Shown one piece after another: positions 43,182-51,362 of a stretch of 64,000 bases of DNA; position 1 is the first letter of the stretch; each line of letters opens with the position of its first letter. The translations under genes were made by a program, and so were the position numbers. Source of the DNA: Candidatus Saccharimonadota bacterium (GTDB lineage Bacteria; Patescibacteriota; Saccharimonadia; Saccharimonadales; Saccharimonadaceae); NCBI GenBank assembly GCA_017406565.1, contig JAFQYG010000006.1, positions 1 to 64,000 on the forward strand. The letters run 5' to 3'. Below the pieces are notes generated by a model. That model made no database searches. It had not been told where the DNA came from and saw nothing but the letters and a program-made list of their open reading frames with translations.

Positions 43182-44120
43182 TTACTTAGTCTCACTATGG
43201 AATTTCTCATGAATCTCTTTAAGATGAGCGTCTGTCACGTGTGTATAGATTTGCGTAGTTGAAATATCCGCATGGCCCAGCATTGATTGCACTGCTCGGA
43301 TATCCGCCCCATTCATTAAAAGATCCGTTGCAAAAGAGTGTCTCAAAGTATGTGGTGATACATGTTTAGTAATTCCAGCTAACCTTGCGTATTTTTCAAC
43401 AATCCTTTCTACACTTCTGGCCGTTATTCGTCGGTAATCCCCAGATGTATCAACCGCCTGCAAATTACGTGAATTATTTAAAAACAACGCTGGCAAAGAA
43501 TCACTCCTCGCATCTAAATAATCACGCACCCTATCTGCTGCTGATTGGCTAATAAAAATTGGCCTATCTTTGCTGCCTTTACCTCTCACCATAAATTCAC
43601 GTCGTTCCAGATTAATCGAATCACGATTTAGCCCCACAAGTTCTGATACCCGTAGACCACCTGAATACAATAATTCGATAATCGCTCTATCTCTCAGACC
43701 AGATTCTGTCGAAGTATCAATTTGTTCTAACATATCTTCGACTTCATCAAAGTGTAAAAAAGTCACCTGTTTGCGTACCACTTTAGGCAAATCCACTAAA
43801 GAAGGGTCCAGTGATTTTATATCTCGCCTAGCTAAGTACTTCAAAAATCCCCGTAGCGCAATTAGATGATAAGCCTGAGTAATCACCTTCAAATCTGCTT
43901 CACCATTGTCTGAGCCGTATCTATTCAACCTCAAACGATATTTTCTCAACAGTTCTTTCGTAATGTCCGTAGTCTTAATTTCGTCTTTATTTAGTATCTC
44001 TTGTGCAATCTCCACAAATCTCTCTAGATATAATCTATAATTATCAATCGTCTTTTTACTCCGCCCTGCTTCAATCTCAAGATGCTCCAAAAAATCGTTA
44101 ATCAGATCATATATATCCAT
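43182..44120 (-). CDS. Tyrosine recombinase of the XerC/XerD type
   Basis: 312 residues. N-terminal SAM-like domain (FLEHLEIEAGRSKKTIDNY) and catalytic residues Arg (SGGLRVSELVGL), Lys (GKGSKDR), HxLR (SPHTLRHSFATDLL), His (LGHADI) and Tyr (TQIYTHV). With FtsK it would resolve chromosome dimers; only one Xer is in the window. TATAAT on the minus strand (44127-44132) is 6 nt before the ATG. Confidence 0.93.
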   Translation of the reverse strand: MDIYDLINDFLEHLEIEAGRSKKTIDNYRLYLERFVEIAQEILNKDEIKTTDITKELLRKYRLRLNRYGSDNGEADLKVITQAYHLIALRGFLKYLARRDIKSLDPSLVDLPKVVRKQVTFLHFDEVEDMLEQIDTSTESGLRDRAIIELLYSGGLRVSELVGLNRDSINLERREFMVRGKGSKDRPIFISQSAADRVRDYLDARSDSLPALFLNNSRNLQAVDTSGDYRRITARSVERIVEKYARLAGITKHVSPHTLRHSFATDLLMNGADIRAVQSMLGHADISTTQIYTHVTDAHLKEIHEKFHSETK

Positions 44121-44137
44121 ACCATTATTATAGCAAA

Positions 44138-44295
44138 CTTAAAACTCTATTTTTCGAAACATCTTGAAACTGCCCGATAAAAAATACAACAGTCACGAAT
44201 GAGCGAGGAAACTGAAATTTCGGAGCGAATTCGCCTGACCTGTTGTATTTTTTATGCGGCGCAAGTTTCAACGTTGAGAAAAACAGAGTTTTAAG
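44138..44295. repeat. Large intergenic palindrome, 55-nt arms
   Basis: Left arm 44138-44192 (CTTAAAACTCT...ATACAACAG) and right arm 44240-44295 are imperfect inverted repeats that differ at about ten positions. The 47-nt centre (44193-44239) contains GAGCGAGG and CGGAGCGA, text like that in the in-frame elements. It fills most of the space between the divergent xer and ndk genes. No gene within. Confidence 0.85.
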
Positions 44296-44334
44296 TAATT
44301 ATGATATAATACTAATATTAGTAAAGGAGTATAT

Positions 44335-44850
44335 ATGTCAAAAGAAAAAGATTATATTCAACGTACTTTAGTGGTATTAAAACCCGATACCGTCCAGCGG
44401 GGAATCATTGGTGAGGTAATTCAGCGTTTCGAACGCGTCGGTCTTAAGATTGTTGGTATGAAAATGGTTATGCCAGAAGAAAAGCTTTATCGCCAGCATT
44501 ATGAAGATATCGGTCAAATGATTACTCGCCGTGGTGAACAAGCCTATCGCTACAACGTAGAATATATGATGACTGGCCCAGTTATTGCCATGGTTCTAGA
44601 AGGCGTTGAAGCACAGCCCCTAGTCCGCAAGATTGTCGGCCCAACCGAACCAAAATCCGCTGAAATGGGCACCATTCGTGGAGACTATTCGCATATGAGC
44701 TTTGGTTACTCCGACGCAAAAGGAACCGGCGTGCCAAATCTAGTCCACGCCTCAGGCTCTATCGAAGAAGCCAAAAAAGAGATTGACCTCTGGTTTAATG
44801 CTAACGAATTATACGACTACAGCGATCTAAACGAAAAATATACTCGATAA
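44335..44850 (+). CDS. ndk: Nucleoside diphosphate kinase
   Basis: 171 residues: TLVVLKPDTVQRGIIGEV, MTGPVIAMVLEG, GTIRGDYSH and the catalytic His in NLVHASGS. A 20-residue insertion before the active site and the longer end fit an archaeal or CPR-type NDK. The promoter has TATAAT (44305-44310) with a perfect ACTAATATTAGT palindrome at the predicted start (44311-44322) and AAAGGAG before the ATG, so this gene has a leader. Confidence 0.95.
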   Translation: MSKEKDYIQRTLVVLKPDTVQRGIIGEVIQRFERVGLKIVGMKMVMPEEKLYRQHYEDIGQMITRRGEQAYRYNVEYMMTGPVIAMVLEGVEAQPLVRKIVGPTEPKSAEMGTIRGDYSHMSFGYSDAKGTGVPNLVHASGSIEEAKKEIDLWFNANELYDYSDLNEKYTR

Positions 44851-44861
44851 TTTAGTCTATG

Positions 44862-44890
44862 AAAAAGACCGAACTGTGTTCGGTCTTTTT
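44862..44890 (+). terminator. Intrinsic terminator, probably bidirectional
   Basis: AAAAAGACCGAAC/GTTCGGTCTTTTT, 13-bp stem with TGT loop, between the convergent ndk and SLH genes. Confidence 0.94.
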
Positions 44891-44911
44891 GAAGGGATAT
44901 GATATAGCTTG

Positions 44912-45376
44912 CTATTTTCTTGGCTTAAACGCACTGTCGAAACTAGCGAATACTTTTAAATACTGCGATGCAAGCGCTCGCGTCAGTACTTTGTTATTAC
45001 CTTCCCAAGTGATAGACATTCCAAAGCCGTATTCAGCGACTTCGCACATCTTGGCACAAGCCCACTTTGCGGTGATTTTTTTATTGCCTTTGCGGATATC
45101 TGCCATTGTCACTGGGATTTTTTTATCACCGTAGAAGTTACCAAGCATTGTCAGAAACTCTCTGCGAGTGATGTTCTTTTTAGGGTAAAACTTACTCCCA
45201 GAAATAACGTCCTTATAGCCTCCATGGGCTTTAACGTAAACAATTGCGTTGTAAGCATCTTTGCCCACGGTGCTCTTCTTTACGTCTTTGTAGGGATTGC
45301 TTGCCGCAAAAACACTCATCGGCATGACAATCAATAAAATCGCCACCATCAGTATGGCTAAGAATCTTTTTTTCAT
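44912..45376 (-). CDS. Secreted SLH-domain protein
   Basis: 154 residues: signal peptide (FLAILMVAILLIVMPMSVFA), mature start ASNPYKDV, and an S-layer-homology pattern (AYNAIVYVKAHGGYKDVISG, FYPKKNITRREFLTMLGNF). One SLH module and part of a second are visible. SLH domains bind pyruvylated wall polymers. GGAGGGG SD. It has its own consensus promoter with an inverted repeat at the start site. Confidence 0.8.
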   Translation of the reverse strand: MKKRFLAILMVAILLIVMPMSVFAASNPYKDVKKSTVGKDAYNAIVYVKAHGGYKDVISGSKFYPKKNITRREFLTMLGNFYGDKKIPVTMADIRKGNKKITAKWACAKMCEVAEYGFGMSITWEGNNKVLTRALASQYLKVFASFDSAFKPRK

Positions 45377-45389
45377 AACACCCCTCCTA

Positions 45390-45448
45390 TTAAGGTACTA
45401 GTAAAACACTATTACCTTAATTATATCACACTTACTCTAAAATGTCAA
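45390..45448 (-). promoter_or_regulatory. Promoter and inverted repeat of the SLH gene
   Basis: On the minus strand TTGACA (45448-45443), 17 nt, TATAAT (45425-45420). An 8-bp inverted repeat TTAAGGTA/TACCTTAA (45390-45397 with 45413-45420) overlaps the -10 and start site, a suitable operator or leader hairpin. Confidence 0.75.
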
Positions 45449-45451
45449 GGT

Positions 45452-46189
45452 CTATAGTACTTTATTCAAAAACTCCTTCACTCTTGGCGTCTTGGGGTGA
45501 CCAAAGAATTCTTCAGGGGTACCTTCTTCGATAATCTTACCTTTATCTATAAACACTATCCTAGTAGCTATCTCTTTAGCAAAACTCATCTCATGGGTCA
45601 CAATCATAATCGTCATACCACGGTCAGCCAACTCTCGAATTAGTGAAAGCACCTCTCCAATTGATTCTGGATCAAGCGCTGATGTTGGCTCATCAAACAA
45701 AAGTACCTCTGGAGAAAGCATCATCGCCCTAATAATTGCAATCCGCTGTTTCTGCCCACCCGACAGGGAAGCAGGGTAAGCATCTGCTTTATTGGGTAGA
45801 CCAATATGCTTTAATAGCTCCTTTGCACGCTTCTCCGCTGCGTCGCGTTTCATCACCTTTAATTTTACTGGCGCTAAAGTCAGATTTTCCATCACGGTCA
45901 GATTATTAATCAAGTTAAAATGTTGAAACACCATACCTAGGTTTCGGCGCATTTTGCGAATATTTTTTTCTGTAACTAATACCCCATCAAAGTATATTTC
46001 GCCGCTCGTTGGCTCTTCCATCCAGTTAATACAGCGTAGGAACGTAGACTTTCCTGAGCCAGAAGGCCCCAAAATTACCACTCTCTCACCCTCTGTTAAT
46101 TCAAAATTAATTCCATTTAACACTTTGTTTTTGCCAAATGATTTGCGTAAGTTCTTAATTTTTAAATCGGTATTATTCTTATCTTCCAT
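45452..46189 (-). CDS. Amino-acid ABC transporter ATPase (GlnQ-like)
   Basis: 245 residues: Walker A GPSGSGKSTFLRCIN, MVFQHFNLINNLTVMEN, signature LSGGQKQRIAIIRAMM, Walker B VLLFDEPTSALDPE and switch VTHEMSF. This is the polar amino-acid (GlnQ/HisP) branch. Last gene of a three-gene importer, 2 nt after the permease. Confidence 0.95.
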   Translation of the reverse strand: MEDKNNTDLKIKNLRKSFGKNKVLNGINFELTEGERVVILGPSGSGKSTFLRCINWMEEPTSGEIYFDGVLVTEKNIRKMRRNLGMVFQHFNLINNLTVMENLTLAPVKLKVMKRDAAEKRAKELLKHIGLPNKADAYPASLSGGQKQRIAIIRAMMLSPEVLLFDEPTSALDPESIGEVLSLIRELADRGMTIMIVTHEMSFAKEIATRIVFIDKGKIIEEGTPEEFFGHPKTPRVKEFLNKVL

Positions 46190-46191
46190 TA

Positions 46192-46896
46192 CTATTCCTC
46201 CGCCCTTAGATCACTCTTACGTAGACCTTTTTCAATCTGTTTCACAATAAACGTAATCAAGTAAATCGTCACAAGGTAGAATAGCGCTGCCACAAACATT
46301 GGCACGATATAACTTGCCATATTTTGACCAGAGCCAATATCTTTGGCCGCCATATTAAGGTCATACATACCTACCATGCTAACAATGGCTGTTTCCTTGA
46401 TCACAGTAATAATCTCATTGCCGAGTGCAGGTATGATGTTTTTAATCGCTTGCGGCGCTACAATCTTGAAGAAAATAGTTCGCCTAGATAACCCCAGTGC
46501 CATCCCAGCTTCTGTTTGTCCAATATCTACCGACAAAATACCGCCACGAATCACTTCTGCGGTGTAAGCTGCCGAGTTTAATCCGAAAGCAATGATTGCA
46601 GTAATAATACTTGGAAAACCTTTAATTGCAAAGATAATAAAGAACATAATAAATAATTGCAATGCCATCGGCGTACCACGAATAATCGTAGTATATATTT
46701 TGCAGATAGATTTCGGTATAATCATCCACTTAGACGGCTTAGCCGTATCAATTAGAGCAATAATCGTGCCAAGGAGAATACCAATCAAAATCGCAAAATA
46801 AGAAATTTGAATCGTTAACCAAAACCCATGCAACATCGACTCAAGATAGTCTTGTGTACTGAATAATTCAATTACTTTGTTAAAAAATCCACCCAT
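46192..46896 (-). CDS. Amino-acid ABC transporter permease
   Basis: 234 residues with five helices. HisM/GlnP signature: YTTIIRGTPMALQLFIM, YTAEVIRGGILSVDIGQTEA and the EAA loop GLSRRTIFFKIVAPQAIK. Overlaps the binding-protein gene by one base. Confidence 0.95.
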   Translation of the reverse strand: MGGFFNKVIELFSTQDYLESMLHGFWLTIQISYFAILIGILLGTIIALIDTAKPSKWMIIPKSICKIYTTIIRGTPMALQLFIMFFIIFAIKGFPSIITAIIAFGLNSAAYTAEVIRGGILSVDIGQTEAGMALGLSRRTIFFKIVAPQAIKNIIPALGNEIITVIKETAIVSMVGMYDLNMAAKDIGSGQNMASYIVPMFVAALFYLVTIYLITFIVKQIEKGLRKSDLRAEE

Positions 46897-47744
46897 TATT
46901 CTAACCCCATGTGTTTAATTACTAATCTATCAATCTCGCTTTGCCCATTTTCATCTTTAACTAACATTTCTTCAAGTACTTCATTAAATGCGTCAAGTAA
47001 TTCACCTCGGTCTTTATTGACCGCAATTGCATAGGACTCCTCCACTGGATAATCCTCTTCACGAGTTGGTCCAGAATAATACAAAGGCAAAGCGTCAAGT
47101 CCAGGATTCTTATCAACGATGAATTTTGCCACTAATTCATCCGCAACTGCATAGTCAATAATATGCGAAGAGATTGCGTCCGCTGCTAATTGATGCGAGT
47201 CGATACCTTTAACCGGTGGAGTACCGGTACCTTTTAATATGCCATTTTCAATTTCATCCTCTACAAATAAGAATCCGGTACTACCAATTTGCGACCCAAG
47301 CTTTGCCCCAGCCAGAGCTTCCCATACCACATGGTCATCTCTTAGTGATGGTGGCATTTCACGGCTAAAAATTACATATTGGACAGAAGTATAATAGGGG
47401 ATAGTGAAATTCACCTTTTCTTCACGTGCAGGCGTAATAGTCAACCCAGCTGCGCCCGCATCAGCAATTTTACCAGCTTCCACATTGTCAATAATTACAT
47501 CAAATTCAACATTCTTAATCTGAATAGTTTTATCCATCTTTTCTGCTACACGATTGACGATATCGACATCTACGCCCACAATTTCGCGGTTTTTGTAGTA
47601 TTCAAAAGGGGTAAAAGGTACATTAGTTTCTACAACGTAATCAGCCTCCCTATCTCCATCTATCGAATAATAAACGCTTAACCCCATTCCGGCTGTTACC
47701 AGTAAGAATAAGGTAATAAGAATCACATGTTTAACCTTATGCAT
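46896..47744 (-). CDS. Amino-acid ABC transporter substrate-binding protein
   Basis: 282 residues, N-terminal membrane anchor (VILITLFLLVTAGMGLSVYY), no lipobox cysteine, then a SBP type 3 fold: VPFTPFEYYKNREIVGVDVD, TITPAREEKVNFTIPYYTS, KLGSQIGSTG. Ligand unknown; the family takes up polar amino acids, useful to a cell lacking amino-acid biosynthesis. TATAAT (47751-47756, minus strand) is 6 nt before the ATG. Confidence 0.93.
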   Translation of the reverse strand: MHKVKHVILITLFLLVTAGMGLSVYYSIDGDREADYVVETNVPFTPFEYYKNREIVGVDVDIVNRVAEKMDKTIQIKNVEFDVIIDNVEAGKIADAGAAGLTITPAREEKVNFTIPYYTSVQYVIFSREMPPSLRDDHVVWEALAGAKLGSQIGSTGFLFVEDEIENGILKGTGTPPVKGIDSHQLAADAISSHIIDYAVADELVAKFIVDKNPGLDALPLYYSGPTREEDYPVEESYAIAVNKDRGELLDAFNEVLEEMLVKDENGQSEIDRLVIKHMGLE

Positions 47745-47793
47745 AATACCATTATAACACAGGATTTTTAATTATGTTATAATTGTTGCAGAT

Positions 47794-47869
47794 GGCCTGG
47801 TAGCTCAATGGATAGAGCAGCTCCGTCCTAAGGAGAAGGTTGTGCGTTCGACTCGCACCCGGGTCACCA
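47794..47869 (+). tRNA. tRNA-Arg(CCT)
   Basis: Acceptor GGCCTGG/CCGGGTC, D-arm TAGCTCAATGGATAGAGCA, anticodon CCT in loop GTCCTAA, T-loop TTCGACT, encoded CCA. -10 TATAAT at 47778-47783. The next gene starts 11 nt after the CCA with an SD in between and no promoter. Confidence 0.95.
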
Positions 47870-47880
47870 AAAGGATATAT

Positions 47881-48915
47881 ATGGCATTATTAAAGAAAAA
47901 ATCAACTAATCTAACCGAACAAGAAAAAGTCGAAGAACGTCGCGAAGAGGTTCTGGCTAAGGGGCGTAAATTTAAATATCCCCTTCAGTGGACCAAGCAC
48001 CGTGTTGTGATAAACACTATTCTTATTGCGATTGTTATTTTTGCTATGTTAATTATTGGTGGGTGGGTAGCGCTTTATCGACTTAATATGACTAATGATT
48101 TATTATTCCGCGTGACTGAGATTCTTCCTACTCCTGTTGCTAAAGTCGATGGAGAAGACGCCAAATTCTCCGATTATCTTATGTTCTATCGTAGTAGCAT
48201 CACTTCAATTGAACGCCAATCCGGTAGCCAGCTCGATGAAGGTTCTATCGAAGATCTTCGTGCTGAATATAAGCGCCTAGCTCTCACCGAAGCCGAAAAA
48301 TATACCTATGCTACCAAACTTGCTAAAGAGCAAGGCATTGAAGTATCCGACGAAGAAGTAGCTACCGAATTCGACCGTCATCTCAAAGTTGGAGGAGTCG
48401 ATCGTAGCGAAGAGGGCTTTCTTAAGATTATTAAAGACAATTTCGGTCTTGATAAATCTGAATACGAACGTATGCTCTATCTAAGTTTAGTGCGGTCCAA
48501 AGTAGAAATCGCTATCGATAAAAACGCCAACAAAATTGCTGAGCAAGTAGAAAAACTACTCAAAGAAAACAACAACGACTATGTCAATGTCGCTGAAATT
48601 CTTGGTGATAAAATCATATACGAAGAGACCGGCGGTCTTGTCGATAGCAAGAACATTGATGGTGGTCGTGCCACCGAAGCAATGAAACTAAATCCAGATG
48701 CCTCTAGCGGTAGATTTGTTTCCATGAACGGCGACGGATATTATTTTGTCAAACTTATCAAAAAAACTGATACCGAAGTTAATTTTGTCTCCATTAAGGT
48801 TCCGTTCACTGAGTTCGAAAAACGTTTCGAGGCTCTCCAGAATGAGGGCAAAATCTCCGAATATATTACAATTACTAGCTCCAATTCTACTGAAGAAACC
48901 CAACCTGCACCATAA
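47881..48915 (+). CDS. Membrane-anchored SurA/PrsA-like chaperone
   Basis: 344 residues. Basic N-terminus, one helix (about 38-62, TILIAIVIFAMLIIGGWVAL), then VAKVDGEDAKFSDYLMFYRS and a helical SurA-N-like part with EKYTYATKLAKEQGIEVSDE; the last third (GRFVSMNGDGYYFVKLIKKT) resembles a reduced parvulin domain. The likely role is folding of secreted proteins. AAGGA at 47871-47875 precedes the ATG at 47881; the gene seems co-transcribed with tRNA-Arg(CCT). Confidence 0.72.
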   Translation: MALLKKKSTNLTEQEKVEERREEVLAKGRKFKYPLQWTKHRVVINTILIAIVIFAMLIIGGWVALYRLNMTNDLLFRVTEILPTPVAKVDGEDAKFSDYLMFYRSSITSIERQSGSQLDEGSIEDLRAEYKRLALTEAEKYTYATKLAKEQGIEVSDEEVATEFDRHLKVGGVDRSEEGFLKIIKDNFGLDKSEYERMLYLSLVRSKVEIAIDKNANKIAEQVEKLLKENNNDYVNVAEILGDKIIYEETGGLVDSKNIDGGRATEAMKLNPDASSGRFVSMNGDGYYFVKLIKKTDTEVNFVSIKVPFTEFEKRFEALQNEGKISEYITITSSNSTEETQPAP

Positions 48916-48938
48916 AAATTTTATGCTATAGTAAAAGT

Positions 48939-49424
48939 ATGGCAGATACTGATACTGAAAAGTGGGCTTTAGAATCTAAACAAATTGAAGCAGAACGCCA
49001 AAAAGCAATCCAAGCATTAGAAGATGAAAAACCTAGTAAAGCAAATTTAGCTTTTTTGGACCCAAAATCCACAAAAGTCAAAGGCTGGTCGAAGGATTCT
49101 GATGTAGTGTCTGCTGATTCTGAACGGATGGGGAATCGTGCCTTAATTCTTGCACTTAGCGGTGTCTTTTTAGGTATAATAGGTTATTTTGGTAGCAAAG
49201 CTAACACTGGTTTTGGAGACATTATTATTTCAGGTTTACCTAGCGGGCTTAGCTCTATATGTTTAGGTATCGCAACGATACTTGGTATGGTAGTAACCGG
49301 CATGGAATTATATTGGAGAATTCATCAAAAGAAAAAACTTACTCTATCATTTTGGACAGGGTTAAGCGCAGTCCTCATTGTGGTAATATTTTTCATCGTA
49401 AAGACATTCCTGCTGTCAGCATAA
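48939..49424 (+). CDS. Membrane protein of unknown function
   Basis: 161 residues: a 65-residue charged cytoplasmic start (KQIEAERQKAIQALEDEK) and three helices near residues 68-85, 95-120 and 135-158. TATAGT (48927-48932) is 6 nt before the ATG. No family recognised. Confidence 0.65.
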   Translation: MADTDTEKWALESKQIEAERQKAIQALEDEKPSKANLAFLDPKSTKVKGWSKDSDVVSADSERMGNRALILALSGVFLGIIGYFGSKANTGFGDIIISGLPSGLSSICLGIATILGMVVTGMELYWRIHQKKKLTLSFWTGLSAVLIVVIFFIVKTFLLSA

Positions 49425-49428
49425 AAAA

Positions 49429-49503
49429 TGGTGCGGGTAGAGGGAGTCGGACCCTCGTCTCATCCTTGGGAAGGATACATAATAGCCGTTATACGATACC
49501 CGC
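49429..49503 (-). tRNA. tRNA-Gly(CCC)
   Basis: Minus-strand cloverleaf: acceptor GCGGGTA/TACCCGC, anticodon CCC in loop TTCCCAA, T-loop TCCGACT and encoded CCA. TATAAT on the minus strand near 49513-49518. Confidence 0.95.
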
Positions 49504-49551
49504 GCTCCCCTGATTATAACATATCCCTGTAGATTATGGTATAATATTTTT

Positions 49552-51339
49552 ATGCAGGACTTAAAAAATGAGCTTAAAAAAGTTATTCGAAAACTATATA
49601 ATCTTGATTTTGAACCCGACATTACTGTTTCTCCGGACAATATCGATGCCGACTATTCATCAAACGCTCCTCTAAAACTCGCCAAAGAACTCCACCAAAA
49701 TCCTATGCAGATTGCTGATGCGCTCACAAATAGTGCTTTTGAGGAGCATATTTGGCAACGTGCCAAATACGAAGCGACTGAGCCTCTTAGGCGAGGGAGC
49801 GAGGGAGCGTTCCGAAAAAGCACTATTGTGAGTATTACTCCTCCAGGATTTCTAAACTTTGTTTTATCAGACGATTTATTAAAAGGGAAAATTGACGAGT
49901 TGGCAGATGATTTCGATACAAAAATTAAATCCGATGGGTTTGCAAACAAAACTGTTATCTGCGAATTCAGCGACCCTAATCCTTTCAAAGTTCTTCACGT
50001 TGGTCATCTCTACACCAGTATCGTCGGTGATTCTATCGCCAGATTATTTGAATACGCCGGTGCCAAAGTCATCAGAGCAAACTTTGGTGGTGATGTTGGC
50101 TTACATGTAGCTAAGACTATGTATATTCTACAACAAAAACCATTTGAAAACCTTGGTATCGAAGATATTGCCAAGTGTTATGTCGAAGGCACCGCTGCTT
50201 ACGATGACGACGAAAACGCTCATCAAGAAATCACAAAGCTCAATAAAGAAATCTACAGAATAAATGCAGAAGATCTTCACGATACAGATTTAGCTAAACT
50301 TTATTGGAAAGGTAGGGAATTATCCTACGATTATTTCAATCATTTTTATGATTCCATCGGTGTTAAATTTGATAAATACTATCCTGAATCAACTGTCGCC
50401 GGCCTTGGTCTAAAAACAGTTAAAGAGCAACTCGAAAAAGGTGTTTACAAAAATAGTAATGGTGCCGTTGTTTTTGATGGTGAAAAACATGGCCTCCACA
50501 CCCGTGTTTTCATAAATAAGGAAGGAGTCCCGACCTATGAGGCTAAGGACGTCGGTTTAATCTTCACTAAATGGCAAGATTATCATTTCGACAAATCTGT
50601 TGTTATTACCGGTTCTGAGCAACTGGATTATATGAAGGTAGTTTTAAAATCAGTTGAGCAGTATGCCCCCGAACTAGTCGAAAAGACTTCTCATCTTACC
50701 CATGGCTTGGTTAAATTACCAGGTGGCGTCAAAATGTCTTCAAGAAAAGGCAATTTCTTAAAAGCCGTCGACGTTATTGATATGGTCAAAACTGCTTTGC
50801 AATCCGAGTATAATTCTACCGATGAGGCTGTCTCTCTCGCTGCCACGAAATATGCATTCTTAAAGTATAAAATGGGCGGCGACATTGTCTTCGATCCTAA
50901 AGAATCCGTCAAAATGACCGGCAACTCCGGCCCCTACCTCCTCTACGCATGCGTCAGAGCCAAGAAGATTTTGGCATCTGTAAGCAATGCTTCTGAGGAG
51001 CATAATCGCCGACGGGGCGATTACGGAGCGACCGAAGCCCGTAACGACGGGCCTGAGGGAGCGTTCCGAAGAAGCATTGTTACAAATGCAGAAAGATCCT
51101 TGGAAAAGAAGATGCTAGAATATAGGGGAATACTAGACGAGGCAGTGACCGAAATGGCCCCCCATAAAGTTGCAAATTATTTATATGAACTCGCCCAATG
51201 CTTCTCGCGTTTCTATGAAGCTTGCCCTGTCATTGGCTCACCGCAGGAAAAAGAGCGTATCAAACTGGTCGAAGTATACCTCAAGATAATGACTCACGGT
51301 CTTAACATCCTCGGTATCAAAGTCCCAGAATCCATGTAA
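49552..51339 (+). CDS. argS: Arginyl-tRNA synthetase
   Basis: 595 residues: Add1 N-terminal domain, PFKVLHVGHLYTSIVGDS (HIGH box as HVGH), GGDVGLHVAKTM, KMSSRKGNFL in the position of KMSKS, and the DALR end domain (ALPHKVANYLYELAQCFSRF-like). It carries two palindromic insertions, at residues about 58-94 in the N-terminal domain and 475-513 just before the anticodon-binding domain. TATAAT (49540-49545) is 6 nt before the ATG. Confidence 0.97.
   Translation: MQDLKNELKKVIRKLYNLDFEPDITVSPDNIDADYSSNAPLKLAKELHQNPMQIADALTNSAFEEHIWQRAKYEATEPLRRGSEGAFRKSTIVSITPPGFLNFVLSDDLLKGKIDELADDFDTKIKSDGFANKTVICEFSDPNPFKVLHVGHLYTSIVGDSIARLFEYAGAKVIRANFGGDVGLHVAKTMYILQQKPFENLGIEDIAKCYVEGTAAYDDDENAHQEITKLNKEIYRINAEDLHDTDLAKLYWKGRELSYDYFNHFYDSIGVKFDKYYPESTVAGLGLKTVKEQLEKGVYKNSNGAVVFDGEKHGLHTRVFINKEGVPTYEAKDVGLIFTKWQDYHFDKSVVITGSEQLDYMKVVLKSVEQYAPELVEKTSHLTHGLVKLPGGVKMSSRKGNFLKAVDVIDMVKTALQSEYNSTDEAVSLAATKYAFLKYKMGGDIVFDPKESVKMTGNSGPYLLYACVRAKKILASVSNASEEHNRRRGDYGATEARNDGPEGAFRRSIVTNAERSLEKKMLEYRGILDEAVTEMAPHKVANYLYELAQCFSRFYEACPVIGSPQEKERIKLVEVYLKIMTHGLNILGIKVPESM
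49723..49832 (+). repeat. In-frame palindromic element 1 in argS (75-bp core, diverged)
   Basis: Core 49741-49815 has the same ends as the femAB copy (GAGGAGCATA, GAGGGAGCGTTCCGA), but the two inner hairpins have changed on both sides: ATTTGGCA/TGCCAAAT and CCTC/GAGG. Arms 49723-49740 (CTCACAAATAGTGCTTTT) and 49816-49832 mirror each other with one indel. Confidence 0.92.
50974..51089 (+). repeat. In-frame palindromic element 2 in argS (75-bp core)
   Basis: Core 50995-51069 is the femAB-type sequence with six changes, mostly in the second hairpin. Arms 50974-50994 (GCATCTGTAAGCAATG...) and 51070-51089 mirror each other with one substitution and one indel. It is read in another frame than in femAB (EEHNRRRGDYGATEARN). 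Confidence 0.93.
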
Positions 51340-51362
51340 ATCTCATATGCTATAATAAGCAT

